From positions 1 through 64,000 of the forward strand of contig CAZJYX010000011.1 in the NCBI GenBank assembly GCA_964550375.1: a DNA stretch of 64,000 nucleotides, in the 5' to 3' direction. A model generated the notes under the pieces. That model saw only the letters and a program-made list of their open reading frames with translations. It had not been told where the DNA came from and made no database searches. This document shows positions 25,774-34,654 of this stretch, in pieces. The DNA comes from JAAYXS01 sp964550375 (GTDB lineage: Bacteria > Planctomycetota > Phycisphaerae > UBA1845 > Fen-1342). Position numbers and translations under genes: made by a program. Numbering within the stretch: position 1 is the first letter of the stretch; every line of letters begins with the position of its first letter.

Positions 25774-26688
25774 TTACCTGGCCGGCTGCGGATCCTCGTA
25801 GCGCCATTCCTGGCCGCTGGACTCGTCCCACTTGTACGGCACATGCGGGTCCAGATCGAAGCCCGGCCCGGCGGGGTCGCTGCCTGGATCGAAGCCCAAG
25901 CCGTTCCACATGGAGTTGTCGCGGTATGCCTCCGAGGGATTGATCCGCACGCCGTGGCCATCCGCGAAGATGGCGTTGCTGCCGCCTAGGTGCCGGTTTG
26001 ACAGGTACGTACGCCAATTGCGCGAGGCGTACGGCTCCAACTCACCGCCGGAGTACGTGCGTTCACTTCTCAGGGGTATGTACGTCGGATCCAACGTGTA
26101 CCCATGGTTACCGAGCCGGTGCGGGTCCTGGTCGGCGTCCGGGTAGTCGGGGCCGCGTTCAGGTCCCCAGGGCAGGGTCCAGCCAGTGCCGTCGCAATCG
26201 GCAAAGGCGATGGTCCTAGCCGGGGCACGCAGCTCCCGAATCGGAAACGTTTCGTACGGCCGGTAGGGATTATCCTCGTCGTTGTTGTCGCGCGTGCTGC
26301 CGAGGTACTTGTAGTTGTAGCCGTAGGAGTTGTTCCGGCTGACAGTCCAGTCCGGCGTGGCGGGGCAGCATTGGACCGTGGCGCGCTTGGGCGTGGCCGC
26401 GCTGTAGGAGCCCACGCGCGGGGCGCCGCCGAGGTACAGCGCCATGGCATTGAACCAGCGCAGTCGCGACCCGTCGTCCAGACGCCACTGATGCGCCGGG
26501 TAATTACCATTCTCATTGATGTACAGCATCATGCCGTGGCCCAGCTCACGGCACTGCGTCAGGCAGGCCACGGCGCGGACCTGCCGGCGCGCCCGCCCCA
26601 GCGACGGCATCAGCAGCGAAACCAGTATCCCCATAATGGTGACGACCACGAGCAGCTCGATGAGTGTGAAAGCCCTGTTGCGCAGCAT
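25774..26688 (-). CDS. type II secretion/pseudopilin-like protein with H-X9-DG motif (DUF1559-like)
   Basis: This 304-residue protein begins with a type IV prepilin leader and helix (NRAFTLIELLVVVTIMGILVSLLMP), cleaved before the Phe by prepilin peptidase. The C-terminal part contains RHLGGSNAIFADGHG, an exact H-X9-DG match to the motif of the expanded planctomycete/PVC pseudopilin families. The body is rich in Tyr, Asn and Arg, and one CWxP-like cysteine region is absent. It is a single gene, with no secretion ATPase or other pilins nearby. It probably decorates or forms a surface pseudopilus; its exact role is unknown even for the family. Confidence 0.9.
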   Translation of the reverse strand: MLRNRAFTLIELLVVVTIMGILVSLLMPSLGRARRQVRAVACLTQCRELGHGMMLYINENGNYPAHQWRLDDGSRLRWFNAMALYLGGAPRVGSYSAATPKRATVQCCPATPDWTVSRNNSYGYNYKYLGSTRDNNDEDNPYRPYETFPIRELRAPARTIAFADCDGTGWTLPWGPERGPDYPDADQDPHRLGNHGYTLDPTYIPLRSERTYSGGELEPYASRNWRTYLSNRHLGGSNAIFADGHGVRINPSEAYRDNSMWNGLGFDPGSDPAGPGFDLDPHVPYKWDESSGQEWRYEDPQPAR

Positions 26689-26822
26689 TACATGGTCCCT
26701 CGTGACCGGTTTGTAGCTGACTAGCTGCCGGGGGGTTCTGTATCCCCGCGCGGAATTCTACCATAGCCGGCCGGCACGACAATCGCCGGTCGAGCGGCCA
26801 CATGGCAACCAGTGGCGCGCGC

Positions 26823-28043
26823 TTAGCCCATGGCGATGCGGCACCACAACCAGGCGGCGGCAATCAGCAAGGTGGCCAGGGTCACGGGTATGCCCGTGCG
26901 CGCGTGCACGCCCCAGCCGACGTGCACGCCCAAGCGGCCGGCCTGGTCCACGACGATGATGTTGGCGATGCTGCCGACGATAATCAGATTGCCGGCCAGC
27001 GTGCTCGCCAGGGCCAGAATCGGCCCGGCCAACTCGTGGCTCGCGACGGGCAGCAATAACATCACCGCCGGCACGTTCGAGACCAGATTGGAGAGCACCG
27101 CCGTCACGAGGAATAGCGCGGGCGGCTGGCGCACGTCCACGCCCGCCCCCGCCAGTCGCTCGACGCCGGTCGTCAAGGCGCTGCTGCTCGCCAGCGCGTG
27201 GTTCACAATGAACAGACCGGCAAACAGTACCAGTAGTTGCCAGTCAACCAGCGCCAGAATCTCGCGCGTGCGCATGCGCCGGCTGAGTAAGAGCACGCCG
27301 GCGGCGCCGAGGGCCGCCACGTCGCGCGCCACGGGCCCCGTAAGGAAGACCACGACCAGTGCCACGAGCACCACGGTGCCCTTGGTGGTTTGCCAGCGGT
27401 TCAGCGGCGGGGCGGTGACTTCAAGCTCGACGGCCGGCTCGTGCCACCGGCCTCGGAACTGCCAGGCCAGTATTGCCCACAGCACCATATTCCCCAGTAA
27501 GGCCACGGGCACGCCGTCCAGCAAGTAGCCCGCGAACGATATGCGCAGGTACTGCCCGATCAGCATGTTCTGCGGGTTGCCGATGAGCGTGGCGGCCGAG
27601 CCGATGTTCGCCGCACAGGCCAGGGCCAGCAGCATCGGCAGCGGGCGAATGCCGCGGTGCAGGCAGCCCTGCACCAGCAGCGGCGCCATGGCCAGGCAGA
27701 CCACATCGTTCGCCAGCACTGCGGACAGCACGGCGCTGACCGCGATCACCAGGCCCGCCAGCATCGCGGGTGAGACCGGAACGCGCGCCACCCGCTGCGT
27801 GATGGCCGAGTACGCGCCCCCCAGGCGGAACTGCGCCGACACCACCATCAGACCCAGCAAGAGTGCAATCGTCGGGACATCTACCGCTTCCCACGCATCT
27901 TCCGGCGAGACGCGGCCGGCGGCCACCAGCACAATCGCCCCCAACAAGGCCACGCCCGTCCGGTCGATGGCCAGTCCGGGCAGGCGTCCCAGGAGCATGC
28001 CGACGTATACGACGACGAAGACAACAACAGTGAGGAGGTCCAC
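26823..28043 (-). CDS. ArsB/SLC13-type (ion transporter superfamily) membrane transporter
   Basis: This 406-residue polytopic membrane protein of the ion transporter superfamily has about 11 helices. Two inverted-repeat halves are recognisable: SAVLSAVLANDVVCLAMAPL with AANIGSAATLIGNPQNMLIG in the first half, and VSNVPAVMLLLPVASHELAG with AGNLIIVGSIANIIVVDQAG in the second. The paired SNxP/ANDV and GNPQN/GSxAN motifs are shared by ArsB, NhaD and citrate transporters of the YbiR/CitMHS type. No ars genes are nearby, so arsenite transport is not supported, and the substrate anion or cation remains open. It is a single gene divergent from the small basic protein. Confidence 0.85.
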   Translation of the reverse strand: MDLLTVVVFVVVYVGMLLGRLPGLAIDRTGVALLGAIVLVAAGRVSPEDAWEAVDVPTIALLLGLMVVSAQFRLGGAYSAITQRVARVPVSPAMLAGLVIAVSAVLSAVLANDVVCLAMAPLLVQGCLHRGIRPLPMLLALACAANIGSAATLIGNPQNMLIGQYLRISFAGYLLDGVPVALLGNMVLWAILAWQFRGRWHEPAVELEVTAPPLNRWQTTKGTVVLVALVVVFLTGPVARDVAALGAAGVLLLSRRMRTREILALVDWQLLVLFAGLFIVNHALASSSALTTGVERLAGAGVDVRQPPALFLVTAVLSNLVSNVPAVMLLLPVASHELAGPILALASTLAGNLIIVGSIANIIVVDQAGRLGVHVGWGVHARTGIPVTLATLLIAAAWLWCRIAMG

Positions 28044-28259
28044 GGCTCACTTTTAACCGGGCGCCCGCTCGCTGGGAAGATGGCGGACAGACACACCCAC
28101 GGCCCTGGCCCGGGCCTCTGATGCGGCAGCGCGACTGCTGGCATAAACTACTTATTTATAATGGCTTATGGTCGTGAGCGGGGCGCGACGGAGTTGCGAG
28201 GGCTGCTTGGCGGCTATCAGCCGGCCACCGCTGGGCCGCAGCCGACGAGATCCGGGGGA

Positions 28260-28288
28260 TTGCATCGGCCGGCAGTTCCGCGTACTAT
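28260..28288 (+). promoter_or_regulatory. candidate promoter of the small basic protein gene
   Basis: TTGCAT (28260-28265), a 17-nt spacer and TACTAT (28283-28288) lie about 30 nt ahead of the start codon. A second AT-rich element, TATAAT at 28157-28162, sits further upstream without a clear -35. Confidence 0.45.
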
Positions 28289-28317
28289 AGCGGGACTCGT
28301 AACTCGGAGGCCTGACG

Positions 28318-28530
28318 ATGTCGATCGATCGTTCATTACGTACCAAGAGCTCCCTGGAACGGCACCGGAACGTGTTGTCGCGGGCGGAGCGCATCACCAG
28401 GCTCATGGTCGAGGAACGGTTCGACGAGCAGGCCAGCCCGCTGGGGTTGCCGAAGGTGGCGCACCGCAAGGCCCAGACCGGCAAGAAGAAGACCAAGAAG
28501 GGCGAAGAGGGCGCTGCCGAGAAGAGCTGA
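28318..28530 (+). CDS. PVC-superphylum small basic protein
   Basis: This 70-residue, Lys/Arg-rich protein starts MSIDRSLRTKSSLERHRNVL and continues SRAERITRL... GLPKVAHRKA, which is the signature of the small basic protein family restricted to Chlamydiae, Verrucomicrobia, Planctomycetes and relatives. Members are often found near rRNA or ribosome genes, and a ribosome- or nucleic-acid-associated role has been suggested for the family. The C-terminus is a Lys/Glu tail. CGGAGG lies 9 nt before the ATG. It is a single gene with its own likely promoter. It is a useful taxonomic marker for this window. Confidence 0.9.
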   Translation: MSIDRSLRTKSSLERHRNVLSRAERITRLMVEERFDEQASPLGLPKVAHRKAQTGKKKTKKGEEGAAEKS

Positions 28531-28934
28531 CATGGCCGGCCGGCGGTCGGCCCGCGGGGGTTCGTTTAGCTGTGTTTCGTGCTTGTGGCGTCGGTGGGCA
28601 TGGCCCGTCCGGCCGTGCGCCGTGCGCGTCGGCGTGGAGTTGCGCCTGCTCCGGCGGGACGCCGCGGCGTCGGTCCGCCGGGCGGCGGCCGGGTGAGCTC
28701 GGGAATCTGCATGGCATGAGCTGCGAAATCGGGCGAACCGGGCAGCGCCGGCAGCGTACCATGTTCGTGCACAGTGCGGCCAGACCATGCGCAGACGATT
28801 GACAAAGTGCCCACAACGACTACAAATCCGTACCTTGCCCGGTCCGGGGCGCTGCCACGGCCGGCCCGCTTGGTTTGCGTCCTCAGGCCATGGCCGGAGG
28901 GCAACCGCTATCTAGGCTCTCACAACGGTGATTC
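28531..28934. other. intergenic region upstream of the metal ATPase
   Basis: No gene is recognised here. The single supported element is the promoter-like sequence at 28799-28826. Short minus-strand frames are Arg/Pro-rich artefacts. Confidence 0.5.
28799..28826 (+). promoter_or_regulatory. sigma-70-type promoter for the P-type ATPase gene
   Basis: A perfect -35 TTGACA (28799-28804), a 16-nt spacer and TACAAA (28821-28826, followed by T) lie about 110 nt ahead of the start codon. Confidence 0.5.
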
Positions 28935-30917
28935 ATGGCGCACGACTACCTGAAGTCGGAAACCGGCGGCGTGACAGCCAAGCTCGTGGCCACGATGCTG
29001 GGTGGTACGCTGGTCCTCGTTTCATTCGTGGCTCAGTGGATCTTTCCGCATGAAATGGGGCCGGGCGACGAAGGGGCCGGCAACATCTACGCCGGCATGC
29101 TGGCCGGCGTTGGGGCACTGCTGCTGGCGGTGCCACTCTGGTACCACGCCCTTGTATGCCTGACCAGCGGCAAGCTGCACATGGACGAGCTGGTCTCGCT
29201 GGCGATTCTCGCCGCCATGGCGATGGGCGAGTACCAGACCGCCGGCGTGGTGGCTTTCTTCCTGCTGTTGAGCAACCTGATCGAGACGCGTACCGCCCTG
29301 GGGGCCCGCGCTGCCATCCAGGGGCTCATGCGGCTGACGCCCACCAAGGCACACCGCTTGCTGCCCGAGGGCGGCGAGGAGGAGATCGAGGCGCACGCCC
29401 TGAAGCCCGGCGACCTGGTCGTGATCCGGCCGGGCGATAACGTTCCGGCCGACGGCGAGATAGTCCAGGGCAGTTCGACGATCAACGAGGCCAATATCAC
29501 GGGCGAGTCGCTGCCGGTCGAGAAGTCCAGCGGCGACGAGGTCTTCGGCGGGACGAGCAACGTCACCGGCGCCCTGCAGGTTCGCGTCACCAAGGTCGGC
29601 CACGACACCACGCTGGGGCGTGTTCAAGACCTCATTCTCGAAGCCGAACGCACCAAGATCCCCCTGATGCGCATGATCGACCAGTATGCATCGTGGTACA
29701 CGCCCACCACGCTGATGCTGGCGGGGGTGGTCTGGTTTTTCACCCGCGACATGAAGGTGACCATCTCGCTGCTGGTGGTGGCCTGTCCGTGCGCGCTGAT
29801 CCTGGCCACGCCGACGGCGGTCGTGGCGGCCCTCTCGGCGGCGGCCCGGCTGGGCATATACATCAAGGACGTCGGCAACCTGGAGTGGGCCCGCCGGCTG
29901 ACGGCCGTGGTGTTTGACAAGACCGGCACGCTCACCACGGGCGAGCTGGCCGTCACGAGACTGATGCCGGCCCCCGGGGTGGATGCGGCCGAGCTGCTGC
30001 GCGCCGCGGCGGCGGTCGAACAACTGAGTCGCCACCCGGTCGCGCGGGCAGTTGCGGCGGTGGCGGAGAAGGCCCGCGTGCCGCGTGATGAGGCCACTGA
30101 CTTCGCCGAGACGGCCGGCAAGGGCGTATCGGCCAACGTGCGCGGGCAGCGCGTCCTGGTGGGCCGGCGCACCTGGGTCACGGAGCAGGGGGCGGACCTG
30201 AGCGCGCTGGCTGATGAGAAATACGAGGAGCCGGAGGGGCTGAGCACATTGTTCGTGGTGCGGAACGGCCGCAGCTTGGGCTGGATCGGGCTGGAAGACC
30301 GTACGCGGCCCGAGGCCAACCAAGCCCTGGCCGACCTTAATCGGCTGGGTATCCGGCACCTGATCATGGTTACCGGCGATCGCTGGTCCGTGGCCCGCCG
30401 GGTTGCCAAGGAGATGGGTTGCACGGACGTCCAGGCGGAGGTTCTGCCGCAGGACAAGCTGGAACTGGTCAGTGCGCTGCAGCAGAAGGGGCACACGGTG
30501 GCGGTGGTTGGCGATGGCGTGAACGATGCGCCCGCCCTGGCGGCCGGCAACCTGGGCATCGCCATGGGAGCCGCCGGCAGCGATATCGCCATGGATAGTG
30601 CCGGCGTAGCGCTGATGAGCGACGACCTGCGCCGCCTGCCCTTCCTGGTTGACCTGTCGCGCGAAACCACGCGCGTGATCTGGCAGAACCTGATCTTCGG
30701 CATCAGCTTCATCCTGGTGGCGGAGATCGCGATTATCTACAAGCTGGTCGGGCCGATGCTGGCGGCGTTCTTGCACACGCTGTCGTCGGCCATCGTGGTA
30801 TTCAACAGTGCACGCATGGTGCGGTACGGCGAACACCTGGAGGCCCATCGGCCGCGGGTCGGCAGGCGCGAGGCCGGTCAGCCCGCGGGTCGCGTGGCCC
30901 TGCAACCGGTGTCATGA
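28935..30917 (+). CDS. P1B-type heavy-metal-transporting ATPase
   Basis: This 660-residue ATP-driven metal pump of the inner membrane has eight helices: four before the actuator domain, two around the metal site and two at the C-terminus. The TM6 metal motif is CPC (VVACPCALILATPT), as in Cu+ and Zn2+/Cd2+ pumps. The actuator motif is TGESLP. The phosphorylation site is FDKTGTLTTGE, the nucleotide domain has SRHPVARA, and the hinge is GDGVNDAPAL. The last helix has HTLSSAIVVFNSARM, which lacks the Asp typical of ZntA and the Asn/Tyr set of CopA, so the metal is undecided. There is no N-terminal HMA or His-rich metal-binding domain. No metal-responsive regulator is adjacent. Confidence 0.93.
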   Translation: MAHDYLKSETGGVTAKLVATMLGGTLVLVSFVAQWIFPHEMGPGDEGAGNIYAGMLAGVGALLLAVPLWYHALVCLTSGKLHMDELVSLAILAAMAMGEYQTAGVVAFFLLLSNLIETRTALGARAAIQGLMRLTPTKAHRLLPEGGEEEIEAHALKPGDLVVIRPGDNVPADGEIVQGSSTINEANITGESLPVEKSSGDEVFGGTSNVTGALQVRVTKVGHDTTLGRVQDLILEAERTKIPLMRMIDQYASWYTPTTLMLAGVVWFFTRDMKVTISLLVVACPCALILATPTAVVAALSAAARLGIYIKDVGNLEWARRLTAVVFDKTGTLTTGELAVTRLMPAPGVDAAELLRAAAAVEQLSRHPVARAVAAVAEKARVPRDEATDFAETAGKGVSANVRGQRVLVGRRTWVTEQGADLSALADEKYEEPEGLSTLFVVRNGRSLGWIGLEDRTRPEANQALADLNRLGIRHLIMVTGDRWSVARRVAKEMGCTDVQAEVLPQDKLELVSALQQKGHTVAVVGDGVNDAPALAAGNLGIAMGAAGSDIAMDSAGVALMSDDLRRLPFLVDLSRETTRVIWQNLIFGISFILVAEIAIIYKLVGPMLAAFLHTLSSAIVVFNSARMVRYGEHLEAHRPRVGRREAGQPAGRVALQPVS

Positions 30918-30988
30918 GGATTACGCCCGTTTCCATCCAGACCGGCGGTAGGGAAGCAGCCCGGCGTTGCGCCCGGCACGCCGACGGC

Positions 30989-31972
30989 CTAGCCGACTTC
31001 GCGTGTCTGGAACAGGGCCGCGCCCAAGGCGACCACGGCCAGTGCGTACAGAGCCGAGTAGCCGGCGACGCGCAGGACGTGTCCGATCGGCACGGTCAGT
31101 TCCTGTGTGAGCGGGTCACCCAGCCAGAAGAACTGGAAGTTCGGGACGGCGGCGTAGAGCAGGGAGTAGAGTGGGCCGGCGCCGGCCAGGGCGGGTTGCC
31201 CCAGGTAGTAGTCGGACAGCAGCCCGAGCAGAAAGATGCCCGCGCAGAACATCAGCGTGACCACCAGGCTGAAGCGCGTGGCCAGGGCGACGGCGAAGGC
31301 CGCCAGGATGAGCACGCCGCAGAAGGTCGTCAGCGCCGCGTAAAGCAATTGGCAATCGCCGAAATCAGTGCCGGGGGACTGCGCCTGCCAATCCGGGCTG
31401 ATGAGCAGGACGAGCGCCAGGGCGATGGTTCCCAGCGGCACGACCCAGGCCGTCAGGGTCGTGACGAAATTCCAGCCGTAGACGTAGTTTCCGAACGTCG
31501 CGGCCACCAGGCTGATGAGAATTGCGGCGAGTCCGAAGACCAGGACAGGCTGGTCGAACTTGTCGGCGGCGGTCTCCATGGTGCCGTGGCGCACGGTCAT
31601 GAACAGCACCAGGGTAAGCAGGTAGGACCCGATCAGCACGGCCCCGGTGACGCCCAGGTACTTGCCAAGGAGGAAGATGGGGCGGCTGACCGGCTTGGAG
31701 ACGACCGTCAGAACGGTGTGGCTCTCGATCTCACGGCTAATGACGCTGGTTGCGCTGAACACGCTGGCCAGCAGGCCGTAGAGCATGAGCGTGGCCAGGC
31801 TGACATCCATCATGATCTTGATGTCATTGCCGGCTTCCAGCGTGAAGCCGGCCAGGGTGGGGCTGGCGACGCCGATCCAGAGCGCGGCCACCCACATGAG
31901 GATCCCGTAGATGGGTTGGCGGGTGGTTTCGACGAACGTGTTTCCGGCGATGGCGATGAGCTTTCGGAACAT
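30989..31972 (-). CDS. ABC-2 type permease, part of the SPFH/ABC locus
   Basis: This 327-residue inner-membrane protein has about six to seven helices. The N-terminus FRKLIAIAGNTFVETTRQPIYG and the segment VISREIESHTVLTVVSKPVSR are typical of ABC-2 permeases that pair with a separate ATPase. The same 'VxKPVSR' block occurs in the permease at 38121-39509 (VAKPVSRFEIL). It is divergent from the SPFH genes and shares a 172-bp upstream region with them. No ATPase lies beside it, so it probably uses the ATPase at 36943-38124 (inference). Substrate unknown. Confidence 0.85.
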   Translation of the reverse strand: MFRKLIAIAGNTFVETTRQPIYGILMWVAALWIGVASPTLAGFTLEAGNDIKIMMDVSLATLMLYGLLASVFSATSVISREIESHTVLTVVSKPVSRPIFLLGKYLGVTGAVLIGSYLLTLVLFMTVRHGTMETAADKFDQPVLVFGLAAILISLVAATFGNYVYGWNFVTTLTAWVVPLGTIALALVLLISPDWQAQSPGTDFGDCQLLYAALTTFCGVLILAAFAVALATRFSLVVTLMFCAGIFLLGLLSDYYLGQPALAGAGPLYSLLYAAVPNFQFFWLGDPLTQELTVPIGHVLRVAGYSALYALAVVALGAALFQTREVG

Positions 31973-32144
31973 GGCGAGTCGCTGGCGTCCTGTGGGCCTT
32001 TGGGTCGGCTGGTCGGCTGCGGCGCCAGGCGCCCGGCGCGGCGACAGATTATCTCCACCAGCACGCGGATAGACAAGTTAAGCTACGAGCCCGCCGGCCG
32101 GCGGTTCGTCCGGGGCGGGTCTTTTGCTTCCTGCGAGGTGATAC

Positions 32145-34595
32145 GTGACTGAAACGTCTCATACGCGCAGCCGGCGCGCCGGCCTGTACGGGCTGATTCT
32201 GCAACTGGTCGCCTTCGCCGGCGTCCTGGCGCTGGCTCAAGTGTCGCGCTCCGCCGCGCTGCTCGTGCTGGCCTGGTACATGGCCGGGGGCGTTCTGCTC
32301 TGGTTCGTGGCCCTGCTGGTTTTCCGGCAGCGTGAACTGGCCGCGCTCGAGGCGCTCGATATTGAGGAACTGCGTCGCGAGCGGGTCGCGTCCGGCGGGG
32401 GGGAGGGCATGTTCGACGAGGAGGGCGGGGCGTCGCTGGGGTTCCGCGTGGCCGAGGCGCGGCTGCAGTGGATGCGGCGCTGGCTCGTGCCGGCCTTCGG
32501 GCTGCTGTTCGCGGCGTTCCTGGGGGCCATGGGGTTGTATCTGTGGTTCCGGCTTGACACGCTTACGGCCCAATGGCGCATGGGGAATCTGCCGCTGGCG
32601 ATGATCATCGTCGGCGTGATGATGGTGCTGTTCTTCGTGTTTTCGCGCTATGCCTCCGGCATGGGGCGGGTGATGGAATGGCAGTTGTTGCGGGCCTGCG
32701 GCTCGTACATGCTCGGCAATGCGATCGCCATGCTGGCGGTCATCATCTGCCTGGGCGTCTACATCTACGTGGATGCGGGCGGCCCGGAGCGCTTCGCGGC
32801 CTATGCGATATGCCTGCTGATGGTGATCCTGGCGGTCGAGACGCTCTTAACGTTCGTGCTGGACATCTACCGCCCGCGCATGCGCGCTGAGGAGGCCCGG
32901 GCTTGCTTCGACAGCCGGCTGCTGGCCCTGGTGGCCGAGCCCGGCGGGATTGCCTCCTCGATTGCCGAGGCCATGAACTACCAGTTCGGGTTCGAGGTCT
33001 CGCAGACGTGGTTCTATCAGCTTCTGCAGAAATGGTTTGCGCTGTTAGCGGTGGTCGGCATAGCGTCGCTATGGCTGCTTACCTGCGTGCTGATCGTCCA
33101 GCCCGACGAGCACGCCGTGATCGAGCGCTTTGGGCGACAGGTGAACGCTGCCAGTCCCTATGGGCCGGGACTTTACTGGAAGCTGCCGTGGCCGGTTGAC
33201 GTGGCGCGCAAGTACGAGACCAGTCGCCTGCACCAGATAATCGTCGGCTTCAAGCAGTTTGACGCCGAGCCGGTGCCGCACTGGGAGGTCGCAGCGCAGG
33301 TGGCGCTGTGGAGCGACGACAAGCACTTCGGCCAGCCGCACTTTGACTTTGTCATTCCAGTTCCGCCGCGCGCGGCGGAAGGGGAGCTGACCGCGGCGGA
33401 GCAGGAGTTGGCGGACGAGTTTGCGCTCAGCGCGGCGGCCCAGGCCCTGCCCGTGAACCTGGTGCGCATGGACGTGGCGGTGCAGTACCGGATCGACGTC
33501 GGGCGCCTGGCCCAGTACACGCAGCGCTGCGATCGTCCCGAGGATTATTTGCGCAATATTGCCTGGGAAGAGACGGTGCGCTACGTGGCCGGCTGGGACG
33601 TTTTCGCGCTGCTGGGGGACAAGTACGGCACGGCGGGCAGCGAACTGCAGGAGCGCATCAACGCCCGGCTGAAGGATTTGGAACTGGGGCTGGAAGTCGT
33701 ATACGTGGGCGTGCAGAACGTGCATCCGGCGCCGGACGTAGCGAAGGAGTTCCGCAAAGTCATCACGGCCGAGCAGGAGAAGGTCGCTTCCATCCGCCAG
33801 GCGCTCGTCAAGGAGAATGAGACGCTTTCACGCGTCGCCGGTGAGCGGGATACGGCCCGGGCTCTGGCCCAGGCCCTGGCTAAGCGGAATCCGAACCAGA
33901 TTCGTTTCGACCAGGCCGGCCTGCTGTTGCAGGATGTTGACCCGGCCGCGCTGGTCCGGGCCAGCGCCGAGTTCGTGGCGCTCGAGGCACATTTCACACG
34001 TGTGATAGTAGCCCAGTGGCGTCTGGAACAGGCCGAGGATGCTCAGCGCCAGGTGCAGCTTGACTTCGAGTTGGGCCTGGGACGGGATGTGGCCGAGCGG
34101 GCGGCGGCGGTGACGGCGGTGGAGCGCGCCGCCGCGGAGCTGTCCCGGGTTGAGGCGGAGCTGGAGCAGGCCTGGCTGCCCGTGGCGGCGGCGGCCGCCG
34201 CGCAACTGGACGAAGAGGCGGTCCGGGCGCTGCGTGACCACACGGCGGCCCGGGCCGCGCTGCGCTTCTGGAACGACCGGCTGGAGGCGCTGTTGCCGCG
34301 CCTGCAAGGCCAGGCGGCGGCAACGTTGGCGGAGGCGCAGGCCGCGCGGTGGACTGAGGAGATGGCCCACGCGCAGGAGCTGGCCCGCATGCAGGGCGAG
34401 CGCAGCGCGTATCGCGCGGCGCCGCGCGTGTACAAGGTGCGCAAGTACCTTGAGACCCTGGTTAGCGGCCTGGTGGACAAACGCAAGTTCCTCCTCGCGT
34501 TTGACCCGACGGATCGGCAGGTGCGCGTGCGGTACATCGCCGAGGAGAAGGCCCGCGCCGACACCGCGAGCTTTCCCAGCCGGATACAGAGGTAA
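32145..34595 (+). CDS. SPFH/HflK-like protein with polytopic N-terminal membrane domain
   Basis: This is the first of three consecutive SPFH genes (816 residues, GTG start after GCGAGG). Unlike HflK it starts with about six hydrophobic helices in the first 245 residues. A further helix (about 291-316, FALLAVVGIASLWLLTCVLI) leads into the SPFH domain (VQPDEHAVIERFGRQ... GPGLYWKLPWPVD). The SPFH part extends to about 560 with the HflK-like PEDYLRNIAWEETVRYVAGWDVF and VYVGVQNVHPAPDVAKEFRKV. A long Ala/Glu-rich coiled coil follows (about 560-780). SPFH proteins form large oligomeric membrane scaffolds. It is likely co-transcribed with the next two SPFH genes. No FtsH is nearby. Confidence 0.85.
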   Translation: MTETSHTRSRRAGLYGLILQLVAFAGVLALAQVSRSAALLVLAWYMAGGVLLWFVALLVFRQRELAALEALDIEELRRERVASGGGEGMFDEEGGASLGFRVAEARLQWMRRWLVPAFGLLFAAFLGAMGLYLWFRLDTLTAQWRMGNLPLAMIIVGVMMVLFFVFSRYASGMGRVMEWQLLRACGSYMLGNAIAMLAVIICLGVYIYVDAGGPERFAAYAICLLMVILAVETLLTFVLDIYRPRMRAEEARACFDSRLLALVAEPGGIASSIAEAMNYQFGFEVSQTWFYQLLQKWFALLAVVGIASLWLLTCVLIVQPDEHAVIERFGRQVNAASPYGPGLYWKLPWPVDVARKYETSRLHQIIVGFKQFDAEPVPHWEVAAQVALWSDDKHFGQPHFDFVIPVPPRAAEGELTAAEQELADEFALSAAAQALPVNLVRMDVAVQYRIDVGRLAQYTQRCDRPEDYLRNIAWEETVRYVAGWDVFALLGDKYGTAGSELQERINARLKDLELGLEVVYVGVQNVHPAPDVAKEFRKVITAEQEKVASIRQALVKENETLSRVAGERDTARALAQALAKRNPNQIRFDQAGLLLQDVDPAALVRASAEFVALEAHFTRVIVAQWRLEQAEDAQRQVQLDFELGLGRDVAERAAAVTAVERAAAELSRVEAELEQAWLPVAAAAAAQLDEEAVRALRDHTAARAALRFWNDRLEALLPRLQGQAAATLAEAQAARWTEEMAHAQELARMQGERSAYRAAPRVYKVRKYLETLVSGLVDKRKFLLAFDPTDRQVRVRYIAEEKARADTASFPSRIQR

Positions 34596-34654
34596 TCTGA
34601 CAAGGCAAGGTCCGTCCGCCCCGTGCGGATTGTGCGATACTACGAGGAGCTGTC

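Noticed and set aside
26823..28043. Arsenite efflux pump ArsB
   Set aside because: The fold family fits, but there is no arsR, arsC or arsA nearby and the family includes many other transporters, so a specific arsenite role is not supported.
29022..30905. 627-codon minus-strand frame across the metal ATPase gene
   Set aside because: It is fully antisense to a gene with all P-type ATPase motifs, and its translation has no recognisable features; a side effect of high GC at third positions.
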